A stretch of DNA of 64,000 nt from Paenibacillus sp. URB8-2 (GCF_013393385.1 NZ_AP023239.1:1302001-1366000); one strand, 5' to 3'. Shown: positions 34,842 to 43,264, counted from the first letter of the stretch. The notes: generated by a model not told the origin, from the sequence alone. Translations and numbers: made by a program.

Positions 34842-36119
34842 ATGAGGAAAAAGATTCTGCTGATTCAGCCGGAGAACGAGAAAATCAATCGGTTCAGAAG
34901 GAAGCAGTTTAACAACTTCGTCCAGATTACGATGCCGTATTTGGCGGGATTCATCGATGAGAGCAAGTATCAGATCACGCTTGTGGATGAGTACCGGCAA
35001 AGAATCCCTTTCCGTCAGTCTTTTGATCTGGTAGCCATCACGGTGAATACGCCGAACGCCTACCACTGCTACCAAATTGCAGAGAAGTTCCGGGCAAAAG
35101 GGGCTAAGGTGGTCATGGGCGGGCCGCATGTCACGCTGCTTCCGGAGGAGGCTTCCCGGCATTGCGACAGTGTTCTGATCGGCGAAGCAGAGGAGACCTG
35201 GCCGGAGTTTTTGGAAGATTTTCATTTAGGAAAGGAACGGGCTGTATACCGGTCGGAGGGCATTCCAGACCTGAAGAACCTCCCTCTGCCGAGATGGGAT
35301 CTTTTAAAGAGAAACGGACTGATGAAAGGCGCGGTGTTTGCGACACGGGGCTGCCCTTACCGCTGTGCTTACTGCAATCTGAAGCAGATTTACCACGACC
35401 GCTTCCGTGTCCGTCCGATTCCGGAAGTTATCCGCGAAATCTCGCTGATGAAATCGAAATTTTTCGTGTTTTGGGATGATAATTTTTTCGCGGATAAGGC
35501 CCATGCCATCGAATTGATGGAGAGTCTAAAGCCATTGGGCAAAAAATGGGCGGCGCAGGTGACCCTCGCAGATTGCAATGACGATGAACTGCTGAAGCGG
35601 GCAAGGGAAGCGGGCTGTCTGTATCTGTTCGTCGGGCTGGAGTCCTTTTCGCCGTCAGCGCTGCGGGGCGTCAATAAAGGGATCAACCGGGTCCATTCGT
35701 ACCGTGATATCGTCGGAAAGCTGCATAAGCACAGGATCATGATTCAGGCCGGCATTGTGTTCGGCTTTGACGAGGATACTCCGGCAACCTTCGGGCATAC
35801 GCTTGAGGCCTGCGAGGAGCTTGGGATCGACGGGGTTACCGTCAGCCTGCTTACGCCGCTCCCCCGGACACCCGTCTATGCCGGGATGAAGGAACAGCGG
35901 CGGCTGCTGAATGAAGACTGGAGCATGTACAACGGCAAGACGGACGTCGTGTTCAATCCGCGGAATATGACTTCGGAGCAGCTGTTCGAGGGCTATCTGA
36001 ATTTCCGCCGCAGGTTCTATTCGCTGCCTTCTTTTATCAGACGGATGAAGGTCTCAAGGACGCATCTCTTCTATAATTTTATTATGAATTTGGGATACCG
36101 GTTGGCTCTTAAACGATAG
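34842..36119 (+). CDS. B12-binding domain radical SAM protein
   Basis: 425 residues. The N-terminal cobalamin-binding-type domain (about 1-130) has LLIQPENEK and VVMGGPHVTLLPEEA. The radical SAM core starts with the Fe-S motif RGCPYRCAYC (C171, C175, C178) and continues with a TIM-barrel region (YLFVGLESFSPSALRGVNKG, AGIVFGFDEDTPATFGHTLE). Family members perform methylation or ring chemistry; the substrate is not clear. AAGGTGAACC precedes ATG 34842. It is monocistronic, followed by a terminator. Confidence 0.87.
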   Translation: MRKKILLIQPENEKINRFRRKQFNNFVQITMPYLAGFIDESKYQITLVDEYRQRIPFRQSFDLVAITVNTPNAYHCYQIAEKFRAKGAKVVMGGPHVTLLPEEASRHCDSVLIGEAEETWPEFLEDFHLGKERAVYRSEGIPDLKNLPLPRWDLLKRNGLMKGAVFATRGCPYRCAYCNLKQIYHDRFRVRPIPEVIREISLMKSKFFVFWDDNFFADKAHAIELMESLKPLGKKWAAQVTLADCNDDELLKRAREAGCLYLFVGLESFSPSALRGVNKGINRVHSYRDIVGKLHKHRIMIQAGIVFGFDEDTPATFGHTLEACEELGIDGVTVSLLTPLPRTPVYAGMKEQRRLLNEDWSMYNGKTDVVFNPRNMTSEQLFEGYLNFRRRFYSLPSFIRRMKVSRTHLFYNFIMNLGYRLALKR

Positions 36120-36123
36120 GGGA

Positions 36124-36149
36124 AGTCCGCGGAAGCTGCGGGCTTTTTT
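36124..36149 (+). terminator. intrinsic terminator
   Basis: AGTCCGC and GCGGGCT close a 7-bp hairpin followed by six T bases, just after the radical SAM stop. Confidence 0.75.
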
Positions 36150-36417
36150 GCGTTGATTTTATGTATCGTTACGCCTGTAAGGAGAAGTGCTTGGATTGTG
36201 GGCTAACTTGAGAGCTGAGCGGGAAAAAGCGGAGCTTATCAGAGCCAAAACCGGGTATCCACGCGAATAAAAGGGATTTTATCCCTCTTAATAGGAGCAA
36301 TTCCTTTGAATAGGCCCTTTTCTCGGAAATAAGATGGAGCTTTTCCCGTTTGTTTCTCTGAATACGTCCCCGAGGGGAGGATAAACGGGAGCTTTTCCAG
36401 TCTAATTTCTAAAAAAC
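36150..36417. repeat. intergenic stretch with dispersed repeat units
   Basis: No gene. GGAAATAAGATGGAGCTTTT (from 36325) is the reverse complement of a unit at 1565-1589, and GGGGAGGATAAACGGGAG (from 36374) matches 1720-1737. Both windows also carry shorter related copies. Confidence 0.55.
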
Positions 36418-36465
36418 GAACGAAATATCCGGTACTCTCCAATATAGAGTGTAAGACCGAAGGGG
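36418..36465 (+). promoter_or_regulatory. ECF sigma promoter (autoregulatory candidate)
   Basis: GAAC (36418-36421), 17 bases, CCAATAT (36439-36445), then TGTAAGACCGAAGGGG. Identical layout to 16507-16554. Confidence 0.65.
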
Positions 36466-36474
36466 GAATGGCGG

Positions 36475-37059
36475 ATGAACCATCCGAACGAAGAATCGCA
36501 GCTCGCAGCGCTTGTGCTTGCCGGCAGCCGTGAAGCGTACAGCCAGCTGTATGAGAGGACAATAACCGAGGTGTACCGAACCGTCCGTTTCCTCATTGGC
36601 GGGTCATCCGATACGGATGATGTCGTCCAGGAGATCTATATCCAGATGTACCGGTCGCTTGGGCAGTATGATGCGGCCCGGCCTTTCCGTCCGTGGCTGA
36701 TGGGGGTGGCTATGCGACAGATCCGGGCTTACCGGAGAAAGAGGTGGAATCATATCCGCCTGATTAAAAAAGCGCAGCAGAGCGGAATGATCGCGGATCA
36801 CGATTTTTCAGGGGAGGTGGCTGACAAATTATCGTACCGCCCCCTGATCGCAAGCGTGGAACGCCTTCCGTACAAGCTGAAGCAGGTCGTGATTCTGCAT
36901 TACTTGAACGAGTACAATCAGGAGGAAATTGCGGATGCACTCGGCATCCCTCTCGGAACGGTAAAGTCCCGTATTCACGCCGCTTTAAAGAAGCTGCGCA
37001 GCAAGCGGAGCAGCGAGATTTTGCATATGGGAAAGGTGGAGGACTTGCATGAAGCTTGA
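36475..37059 (+). CDS. ECF-type RNA polymerase sigma factor (pair 2)
   Basis: 194 residues. Region 2 has DTDDVVQEIYIQMYRSLGQY and FRPWLMGVAMRQIRAYRRKR. Region 4 has LKQVVILHYLNEYNQEEIAD and IPLGTVKSRIHAALKKLRSK. It is clearly related to the sigma factor at 16566-17144 and is preceded by the same promoter pattern, so each may transcribe itself, or the two may cross-regulate. It overlaps the anti-sigma gene by 11 bases. Confidence 0.88.
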   Translation: MNHPNEESQLAALVLAGSREAYSQLYERTITEVYRTVRFLIGGSSDTDDVVQEIYIQMYRSLGQYDAARPFRPWLMGVAMRQIRAYRRKRWNHIRLIKKAQQSGMIADHDFSGEVADKLSYRPLIASVERLPYKLKQVVILHYLNEYNQEEIADALGIPLGTVKSRIHAALKKLRSKRSSEILHMGKVEDLHEA

Positions 37060-37825
37060 GGAAGAGCTGCGGGAGGCATTGCGGGAAGAAACCAGAGGCT
37101 GGGCCGCTCCGCCGGAACTGAAGGACAGGTTGTTCAATCACCAATCAATGAAACCGGGGGGAAGAAGAATGAAAAAATGGATTGCGGCAGGCATTCTGGC
37201 GGCCGTGCTGCTCGTTCCTACGGGAGCCTATGCCGGATATCATTATCTGGCGGACTCCATTTACAGCTCGCATGAGCAGATGGAGCAGTTTGGCGGAACA
37301 CGGGAGCAATATGACCATCTTGAGGAGAAGCTGCAAGCGGCGAAACAGAGCTTTGAGCCGCAGGAGTTCGCGAAGCTGATGTCCCTGCTTAAAAAATTGG
37401 TCGATTATAACCTGCAAGTGGCCGATGACAAAGGAGTGCTGCATCCCGAGCGGCTTAGCCCGGAAGATCAGGAAGCCTATAAGAAGCTTAACGCGGAGCT
37501 GGAGCCTTATTTTGCGAAGCTGAATGCGGGGGGAGACTCGAAGGGAAGCGCGAAGGGAAGCGCGAAGGAAACCGGGCAACGGGCGGACAACGCAGTGTCA
37601 TGGAAAGAGGTGCTTGCCACTGGAGAGAAAAACCTCAGCAGCCAGGATTTTGCCAAAGTGAAAGAAATCATCGGCGAAATTCAAAAACTGCAAGCCCAAG
37701 TGGCCCGGCCGGACGGCAGTTATCGCGCGTTTACGGCCCAAGAAGGTGAGCATCTAAAAGAACTGATCCGGCAGCTGGAGCCCTATCAAGATCAAATGGG
37801 AATTATGCTGAAGCCGGCATCCTGA
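37049..37825 (+). CDS. anti-sigma factor with duplicated extracytoplasmic domain (pair 2)
   Basis: 258 residues. The N-terminal cytosolic part (1-40) holds ELREALREETRGWAAPPELK. One membrane helix lies at about 42-64. The outside part contains two similar helical units: unit 1 with SFEPQEFAKLMSLLKKLVDY ... SPEDQEAYKKLNAELEPY, and unit 2 with NLSSQDFAKVKEIIGEIQKL ... TAQEGEHLKELIRQLEPY. They are separated by a low-complexity GSAKGSAKE linker. This resembles DUF3600-type anti-sigma proteins of Bacillus. It overlaps the sigma gene, supporting a cognate pair. Confidence 0.78.
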   Translation: MKLEEELREALREETRGWAAPPELKDRLFNHQSMKPGGRRMKKWIAAGILAAVLLVPTGAYAGYHYLADSIYSSHEQMEQFGGTREQYDHLEEKLQAAKQSFEPQEFAKLMSLLKKLVDYNLQVADDKGVLHPERLSPEDQEAYKKLNAELEPYFAKLNAGGDSKGSAKGSAKETGQRADNAVSWKEVLATGEKNLSSQDFAKVKEIIGEIQKLQAQVARPDGSYRAFTAQEGEHLKELIRQLEPYQDQMGIMLKPAS

Positions 37826-37862
37826 ATTCCCCCCGCGTAATTTGTTCTTATCCATAAACGTT

Positions 37863-37902
37863 GCCCATGCAGCCTGCAATCAGTTAGGCACATGGGCTTT
37901 TT
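37863..37902. terminator. intrinsic terminator, probably bidirectional
   Basis: GCCCATG and CATGGGC, with inner GCCT/AGGC, followed by TTTTT. It lies between the anti-sigma gene and the convergent TetR gene. Confidence 0.75.
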
Positions 37903-37913
37903 ACTGCTTACGT

Positions 37914-38492
37914 TTAGCGTGATTTGATCCCCTCGAATGCATAGGTGATTAATTTTTTTATAATCGTTTCTTCCAGATTTTCGCCGGTGACTAACAATCT
38001 ATAAAAGATCGGTCCGTACAAGAGATCAATACTTAATGGGATATCCAGGTCTTCTATCAGTTCGCCCCGCTGGGCTCCCCGCTCCAGAAGCTGCCGCGCC
38101 TCAAGCCGCCGAGGATGGAAAAATTCCGCCCGGTAGGCTTCAGCCAGCCCCGAATCAAATTGTCCCTCGCCAATTAGCTCGGTTATGACTTTGCCTTCTC
38201 GGCTTGTCAGAAACTTGGCTAAATTAGTGGAATGAATGAGAATATCACTGAATACCGATCCGGTATCGGGTATAGGCAGCCTTGCGGAAGCGGCAAATAG
38301 GAAGCCGGCCATGACAACGGCAGCCTTATTCGGCCACCACTTATAAATTGTGGCTTTGCTGACCTTGGCCCGTTCTGCAATTTTTTCAACCGTTACGGCA
38401 CCGAAGCCTGTTTCGAGCAGCAAGTCATAAGAGGCGTTGAGAATAGCCTTCTCGGCTTCGATATTACGTGGACGTCCTCTTTTTGTATTCAT
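37914..38492 (-). CDS. TetR/AcrR family transcriptional regulator
   Basis: 192 residues. The N-terminal helix-turn-helix has ILNASYDLLLETGFGAVTVE and KIAERAKVSKATIYKWWPNK. The C-terminal domain (about 80-192) is typical of the TetR_C_16/SbtR-like group with a helical ligand pocket. GGAGG lies upstream of ATG 38492. It is divergent from an MFS transporter; two related palindromes in the shared region (38536-38552 and 38590-38607) support repression of both genes. Confidence 0.9.
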   Translation of the reverse strand: MNTKRGRPRNIEAEKAILNASYDLLLETGFGAVTVEKIAERAKVSKATIYKWWPNKAAVVMAGFLFAASARLPIPDTGSVFSDILIHSTNLAKFLTSREGKVITELIGEGQFDSGLAEAYRAEFFHPRRLEARQLLERGAQRGELIEDLDIPLSIDLLYGPIFYRLLVTGENLEETIIKKLITYAFEGIKSR

Positions 38493-38535
38493 GGAAATTC
38501 CTCCTCATTAAAAATTCCATCAAGCATTGCCCAAG

Positions 38536-38552
38536 ATATACTGTACGTATAT
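38536..38552. promoter_or_regulatory. TetR operator candidate, regulator side
   Basis: ATATAC ... GTATAT arms around TGTAC, 44 bases before the TetR start. It resembles the stronger site at 38590-38607. Confidence 0.5.
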
Positions 38553-38589
38553 TATACAAAATATTTATGGGTTGGAAAAACTATTTACA

Positions 38590-38607
38590 ATACTGAACGT
38601 TCAGTAT
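38590..38607. promoter_or_regulatory. TetR operator, transporter side
   Basis: ATACTGAACGTTCAGTAT is a perfect 18-bp palindrome overlapping the probable promoter of the MFS gene. ACTGAACGTTCAGT-type sites are typical for QacR/AcrR-like TetR proteins. Confidence 0.75.
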
Positions 38608-38658
38608 ATTATATAGGTGTGGATTATAAAACCGTCTAACCATTAAGGAGGAATTAGG

Positions 38659-39894
38659 ATGAATCATTCGCAGTCTGAAGTTAAACGTGTGCCGAACTGG
38701 ATCATGCTTCTGCTGGCCATATCGTGTGGCCTTATCGTTGCCAATCTTTATTATGCTCAACCTTTGGTGGGACCCATCAGCGCAGCTACGGGTTTGTCGC
38801 CCGGCGCAGCGGGATTAATTGTAACGTTGACTCAAATCGGTTATGTATTGGGATTGCTGTTCATCGTTCCGCTTAGTGATCTTATCGAAAATCGGCGTTT
38901 GGCGGTTTCCGCATTGATCGTCGTCGTGTGTGGTCTGATTGCAGCGGCGCTGGCGACGAACGCATCGATTTTTCTGGCGGCGTCTTTATTTATCGGACTT
39001 GGATCTGTGACAGCGCAAATTCTCGTTCCTTATGCCGCTTATCTGGCATCGGAAGAGCAGCGCGGCCGTGTCGTAGGCAATGTAATGAGCGGACTGCTGC
39101 TGGGGATTATGTTCGCCCGTCCAGCGGCAAGCTTTCTGGCCGACCTCTTTGGATGGAAATTTATATTTTGGCTGTCGGCTGGAATCATTGCCTTGCTGAC
39201 CCTTCTTCTGTCTCGCGCACTTCCTGAGCGCAAGCCCGCGCCAACTTTAAAGTATATGGAATTGATAGGCTCATTGGGAGCTCTGTTTAGAGGAACGCCT
39301 GTTTTGCGCCGCAGAGCCTTTTATCAAGCTTTTTTATTTGGCTCCTTCAGTCTTTTTTGGACCGTTGTCCCGCTGCGGTTATCCGAATATTTTCATTTGT
39401 CGCAGCAAGGAATTGCCTTATTTGCCCTGGCCGGTGTGGCTGGAGCTGTAGCTGCGCCTATCGCCGGGAGACTGGCTGACCGGGGCTGGACCCGAATGCT
39501 GACCGGTCTGGCTATAACGATTGCCGCTGTATCTCTTTTACTCGCGTATCTGGTCCGTGGCAATTCTGCCGTGTCTCTGGCATTGCTGCTTCTTGCCGCG
39601 ATCGTGCTGGATATGGGAGTTTCCGGAAATCTCGTGCTGGGGCAGCGTGCGATCTATTCCTTGGGCAGTGAGTCCAGAGGGCGTCTGAATGGCCTGTTTA
39701 TGGCTATATTCTTTGTCGGGGGGGCATTAGGCTCCTTCTTGGGGGGCTGGTCTTATGCTTATGGCGGATGGTCCTCGGCAGCCTTGTTGGGCTTCCTGAT
39801 GCCGGTTCTGGCCCTGCTGTACTTTTTTACGGAACAAAAGCAGCCGGAGGCTGCGCTGGTTAACCATGGCGGCGGAACCGTCGCCAATAAATAA
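38659..39894 (+). CDS. MFS transporter (drug exporter type)
   Basis: 411 residues, about 12 membrane segments. [20 protein letters not shown] and [20 protein letters not shown] (motif A region) place it in the YgaY/AraJ-like MFS exporter group. AGGAGGAA precedes ATG 38659. Control by the divergent TetR repressor suggests export of the TetR ligand. The substrate is not known. Confidence 0.87.
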   Translation: MNHSQSEVKRVPNWIMLLLAISCGLIVANLYYAQPLVGPISAATGLSPGAAGLIVTLTQIGYVLGLLFIVPLSDLIENRRLAVSALIVVVCGLIAAALATNASIFLAASLFIGLGSVTAQILVPYAAYLASEEQRGRVVGNVMSGLLLGIMFARPAASFLADLFGWKFIFWLSAGIIALLTLLLSRALPERKPAPTLKYMELIGSLGALFRGTPVLRRRAFYQAFLFGSFSLFWTVVPLRLSEYFHLSQQGIALFALAGVAGAVAAPIAGRLADRGWTRMLTGLAITIAAVSLLLAYLVRGNSAVSLALLLLAAIVLDMGVSGNLVLGQRAIYSLGSESRGRLNGLFMAIFFVGGALGSFLGGWSYAYGGWSSAALLGFLMPVLALLYFFTEQKQPEAALVNHGGGTVANK

Positions 39895-40038
39895 ACACCC
39901 TCAGATGTCCGTGTTGAAAGCATTCTATGTTGGGATTTATCAAAGTATAGTGGATATGTTACCCCCACGCGGATCGTTGTGTACAGAAGCGTCAGCCCCA
40001 TAATATAAGAATTAGACTCTACTCAAAAAATAGAAACA

Positions 40039-40085
40039 GCGGCAGCCTTACGGGAAAATAAAGTCCTTGACTGCCGCCGTTTTAT
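40039..40085 (+). terminator. terminator downstream of the MFS gene
   Basis: GCGGCAG and CTGCCGC form a stem followed by CGTTTTATT. The loop is long (about 25 bases). Confidence 0.55.
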
Positions 40086-40399
40086 TGAACTATCGTTACC
40101 CGTTAGCGTAATGATCCGCCTCATTAATTAATCCAGGTGAATTGGCTAATTACTAGTCAAAATTGATAATAATAAGTGATTTTGGGGCTATTTCTTTTAA
40201 TCATTAAAGTAATCTATGGAAAATCATCTACCGATCTCCCAATAGCCCCAACAATCTTGATAAATATCCTCAATCTTATGCTTGGGTTCACCGCTTGTTC
40301 CTAGTCATATAAGTTGGGCTCACAGAGATGCCCAACTGGACGAAATCAGGTTTTTAGCTCACCAGTTCTTTGCGAGTTCGCAGTTTAAGAATCAGTGTT

Positions 40400-40436
40400 G
40401 TTGCTTATAGTCAACAAATCGTTGACTATAAGCAAC
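40400..40436. repeat. perfect 16-bp inverted repeat upstream of the abi unit
   Basis: GTTGCTTATAGTCAAC-AAATC-GTTGACTATAAGCAAC. Immediately after it comes a TATAAT box. It may be an operator for the abi transcript or the base of an RNA structure. Confidence 0.8.
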
Positions 40437-40463
40437 ATTCCAGGGTATAATATAAACAAGAGA

Positions 40464-40512
40464 TCTCGCCCGCACGTTGCTTCGGCAAGTGGAACAGGGC
40501 GAGACATTTTTT
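40464..40512 (+). ncRNA. structured RNA preceding the Abi gene (abiF-RNA type candidate)
   Basis: Outer stem TCTCGCCC (40464-40471) with GGGCGAGA (40497-40504), an asymmetric internal loop, inner stem CAC-G-TTGC with GCAA-GTG and a TTCG tetraloop, then six T bases at 40507-40512. It would be a terminated small RNA of about 60-70 nt ending next to the Abi start. A conserved RNA motif upstream of abiF genes is known, and abiF-type HEPN toxins with RNA antitoxins have been described. The assignment here is by position and shape, not by covariance search. Confidence 0.65.
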
Positions 40513-40531
40513 GTATATGGGGGTTTTTTTA

Positions 40532-41416
40532 TTGTCCGAACCACGAATCTTAAAAAAACCAACTACTTTTCGTGAACAACTAGATATACTAATTGATAGA
40601 GGAATGGTAGTTGAAGATGAAACTAAAGCATTGACCATTCTTCAAAGAATTAATTATTACAGGTTCACTGCATATACTCTCACTTTCAAGAAAGATGATA
40701 AATTTTTTTCTGATACTACGTTTGATAAAATCTACAATCATTATCAATTTGACACTAAATTCCGAAATCTTTTGATGGAAATAATAGAATACATAGAAAT
40801 TTCATTTAGAACTCAGATTTCTAACTTGATCGCAATAAAATATGGAAGTCTAGGGCACGAAAACAAAGATAATTTTAGAATTGAACAATTTCATACATCA
40901 TTTATGGAAGAACTGCAGAGGCTTATTGATAAATCCAAACGCGAGCTTGCTATTGCTCATTATCGCGAAAACTATGAAGGTCAGTATCCGATTTGGGTGG
41001 TAAGTGAAATTATTACGTTTGGTATCATTTCAAAACTTTATAAAAACATGAAGACAGCAGACCAGAAAAATATAGCTCGTACATATTATCTGCAAGTGGA
41101 TTATAGAGATCTGGACAACTGGTTAGAAGTACTAACGATTGTTAGGAATCGATGTGCCCATTACAGCAGATTATTTAATTATAAGATGCCTAAAATCATA
41201 AAATATCATAAGGATGAAACAGCCGATCTTAGAAATAATCTGATTTTCGGAATTATATATAATTCAAAATTTTTAGTAACTGATCGAGATACTTGGAGAA
41301 GTTGGGTTACGAAACTGGAAAGCTTGATTAGTGAATATACAGAAGTAGATATTCGATTAATGGGTTTTCCGGAAAAATGGCATTCTCTACTTATAGATCA
41401 GAGCAGAAGAAAATAA
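40532..41416 (+). CDS. Abi_2/AbiF-family HEPN protein
   Basis: 294 residues from TTG 40532 (GGGGG 8 bases upstream); ATG 40517 is in frame but without a site. Abi_2 features: KPTTFREQLDILIDRGMVV, ILQRINYYRFTAYTLTF, LMEIIEYIEISFRTQISNLI, and near the end VRNRCAHYSRLFN, which carries the HEPN ribonuclease motif R-x4-H (R205, H210). The protein should be a cytosolic RNase toxin of the abortive-infection type. Codon use is AT-rich unlike the neighbours. The compact RNA directly upstream is its probable antitoxin. A terminator follows. Confidence 0.85.
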   Translation: MSEPRILKKPTTFREQLDILIDRGMVVEDETKALTILQRINYYRFTAYTLTFKKDDKFFSDTTFDKIYNHYQFDTKFRNLLMEIIEYIEISFRTQISNLIAIKYGSLGHENKDNFRIEQFHTSFMEELQRLIDKSKRELAIAHYRENYEGQYPIWVVSEIITFGIISKLYKNMKTADQKNIARTYYLQVDYRDLDNWLEVLTIVRNRCAHYSRLFNYKMPKIIKYHKDETADLRNNLIFGIIYNSKFLVTDRDTWRSWVTKLESLISEYTEVDIRLMGFPEKWHSLLIDQSRRK

Positions 41417-41421
41417 AAACT

Positions 41422-41446
41422 AGACCCATTAGGGTCTTTCTTTTGC
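41422..41446 (+). terminator. terminator after the Abi gene
   Basis: AGACCC and GGGTCT with a 4-base loop followed by TTCTTTT. Confidence 0.65.
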
Positions 41447-41984
41447 CATCTTCATTAGCGGTGACAAAGAATTACGAGCATATCCTCGAAGTTGCAGTTC
41501 CTTTTAATCCGTATTTCTGGATGTTTATATTTATTATTAGTTAACGAATTTCATGCAATGATGACAGTAATTATCAATAGACTAAAAAGGACCCTCATGT
41601 GTCAATGTCTTGTTAAACTATCCTGCCCGTCAGCTTAACGTCACTGCCAGATTAAAACTTTATTTTCTCGAAACACATACTCGATCGCCCAGCAAGTCCG
41701 TTCCACTTCATTTCGTATTACAGAAAGCCTCCAGGTGTGGAACATTAAGTGAGTACTTTCATAATATGTATTTTGCCAGAATAGCAAGAAACCACCTTCA
41801 AAAACGGTCAGTGATCGAGGTCCTTCATCATTAAAAGTCCGCGTCTGACGCGGGCTTTTTGCTGAAATGTCCACTCCTTCTGACCTCACCTCCACGCTTG
41901 TCACGCCCGTCTGCATATTGCGGTCAAGTCCCTCATAGACATGTACTAGTCAATGCATTCAAAACAGGTTAAGGGGATGATGTC
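41447..41984. other. gene-poor stretch right of the abi unit
   Basis: No supportable gene. TTAAACTATCCTGCCCGTCA (from 41613) is an imperfect copy of TTGAACTATCGTTACCCGTT (from 40085), so related sequences flank the abi island. A free-standing terminator hairpin lies at 41836-41860. Confidence 0.45.
41836..41860 (+). terminator. orphan intrinsic terminator
   Basis: AGTCCGCG and CGCGGGCT with a 5-base loop, then TTTTT. No gene ends directly before it, so it may be the end of a lost gene or of an unseen small RNA. Confidence 0.7.
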
Positions 41985-43070
41985 ATGCGCCGGATTGCAT
42001 GGGTACTAGCGGTCATTATGAGCGTTACCCTGATCATGACGGGGTGCGGAAAGAAGGACTCCGCGTCCGTGGTCAAGGATTTGAACGACGTGGCCGACAA
42101 GCTGGAGAGCAAGACAGGAGCTTATCAGGGGGCGGGCACGATGACCCTGTATACCGGAGAGCAGCCTCAGGAGTACAAGGTTGAGGTATGGTATAAAAAT
42201 CCGTCGTACTACCGGATCAGTCTGGCCAACGTGCAGAAGAACATTACGCAGATCGTGCTGCGCAACGATGAAGGCGTGTTCGTGCTGACGCCGAGCCTCG
42301 GCAAGAGCTTCCGGTTCCAGAGCGACTGGCCGGACAATCAGGGGCAGGTCTACCTGTACCAGACGCTGGTCAAAGGCATCGTCGCCGACGACAACCGCCA
42401 GTTTGTGGCTGACAAGGACAGCTACATATTCGACGTAGCGGCCAATTATCAGAGCAGCGCCTTGGTGCGCCAGAAGATTTGGTTGAACAAAAAGACATAT
42501 GAGCCCAAAGAGGTACAGGTTTCGGACTCCGAAGCCAAGGTCGTGGTAGATGTGAAATTCGACAAGTTCACCTTCAATCCCGAGTTCACCGCCGATTCTT
42601 TCGATATGCAAAAGAATATGGCTTCCCAGGGAGCTTCGGAAAATACGGTGGCCCAGGTCGATGAGAACGGCAATCCGCTGCCGGCAGCAGAAACCCAAGA
42701 GGGGACGCAGGCTCAGGCCAGCGCGGAGCTCGGCGATTTCGGCATCATCGAGCCGGGCTACACTCCGGAGGGTGTGAAGTTCAAGGATTCCAATAAAGTC
42801 GAGAACAGCGATGACCATGCAGTGCTTCTGCGGTACAACGGAATTTACCAATACACCATCATGGAATCGCGTCCGCTGGATCAAGCTGTGTCGCTTGCGC
42901 CGGGAACGGGCGTTGATCTTGGCTTTACACTCGGTCTTCTGACCGGGGATGAGCAGCAGACTCTGACCTGGATGAGCGACGGACTTCAGTACCGGATTAC
43001 AAGCGCGAACCTTCCTCTTAGTGAAATGATGGAAATCGCCGCGTCTATGCAGGATCAAGCGGGTAAATAA
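41985..43070 (+). CDS. ydcC: YdcC-like lipoprotein (LolA-fold)
   Basis: 361 residues. A lipoprotein signal ends at TLIMTGC (C21). The body resembles LolA/GerS-type lipoproteins (YKVEVWYKNPSYYRI, VLRNDEGVFVLTPSLGKSFR, KIWLNKKTYEPKEV), with a Gln/Ala-rich linker around 225-245. The order ydcC-alr-mazE-mazF equals the B. subtilis locus, which supports the symbol. In B. subtilis YdcC is made under sporulation control; a role in envelope or germination is inferred. AAGGGGATGA precedes the ATG. Confidence 0.85.
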   Translation: MRRIAWVLAVIMSVTLIMTGCGKKDSASVVKDLNDVADKLESKTGAYQGAGTMTLYTGEQPQEYKVEVWYKNPSYYRISLANVQKNITQIVLRNDEGVFVLTPSLGKSFRFQSDWPDNQGQVYLYQTLVKGIVADDNRQFVADKDSYIFDVAANYQSSALVRQKIWLNKKTYEPKEVQVSDSEAKVVVDVKFDKFTFNPEFTADSFDMQKNMASQGASENTVAQVDENGNPLPAAETQEGTQAQASAELGDFGIIEPGYTPEGVKFKDSNKVENSDDHAVLLRYNGIYQYTIMESRPLDQAVSLAPGTGVDLGFTLGLLTGDEQQTLTWMSDGLQYRITSANLPLSEMMEIAASMQDQAGK

Positions 43071-43264
43071 TTAGTTGTAGGCGGATACTGCTTATTGTGG
43101 GATGATTTCCTCTACAATGTAGTATCCGTTTTGCTTTCATTCGGTGAACGTCAAACCCTTGCTTACATTGACAGTCCCTTCCGTTAGCATTACCATTACG
43201 AATAAGAAAGAGATCAATGCAATCCATGACAGACTGCTTATCACAAACGAGAAGGTGACTGGAA

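Larger units (their letters stand above)
39895..40463. other. intergenic stretch with several inverted repeats
   Basis: No gene. It holds a terminator (40039-40085), an 11-bp inverted repeat TTGGGGCTATT/AATAGCCCCAA (40187-40251), AGTTGGGC/GCCCAACT (40312-40337), and the perfect 16-bp repeat at 40400-40436. A TATAAT box (about 40447-40452) follows the last one. Confidence 0.55.

Noticed and set aside
41610..41916. Short open frames on both strands right of the abi gene
   Set aside because: No start signals, no family match, and they overlap a repeat and an orphan terminator.
42006..43058. 350-codon open frame opposite ydcC
   Set aside because: Antisense shadow; the plus strand carries a signal peptide, lipobox and conserved synteny.
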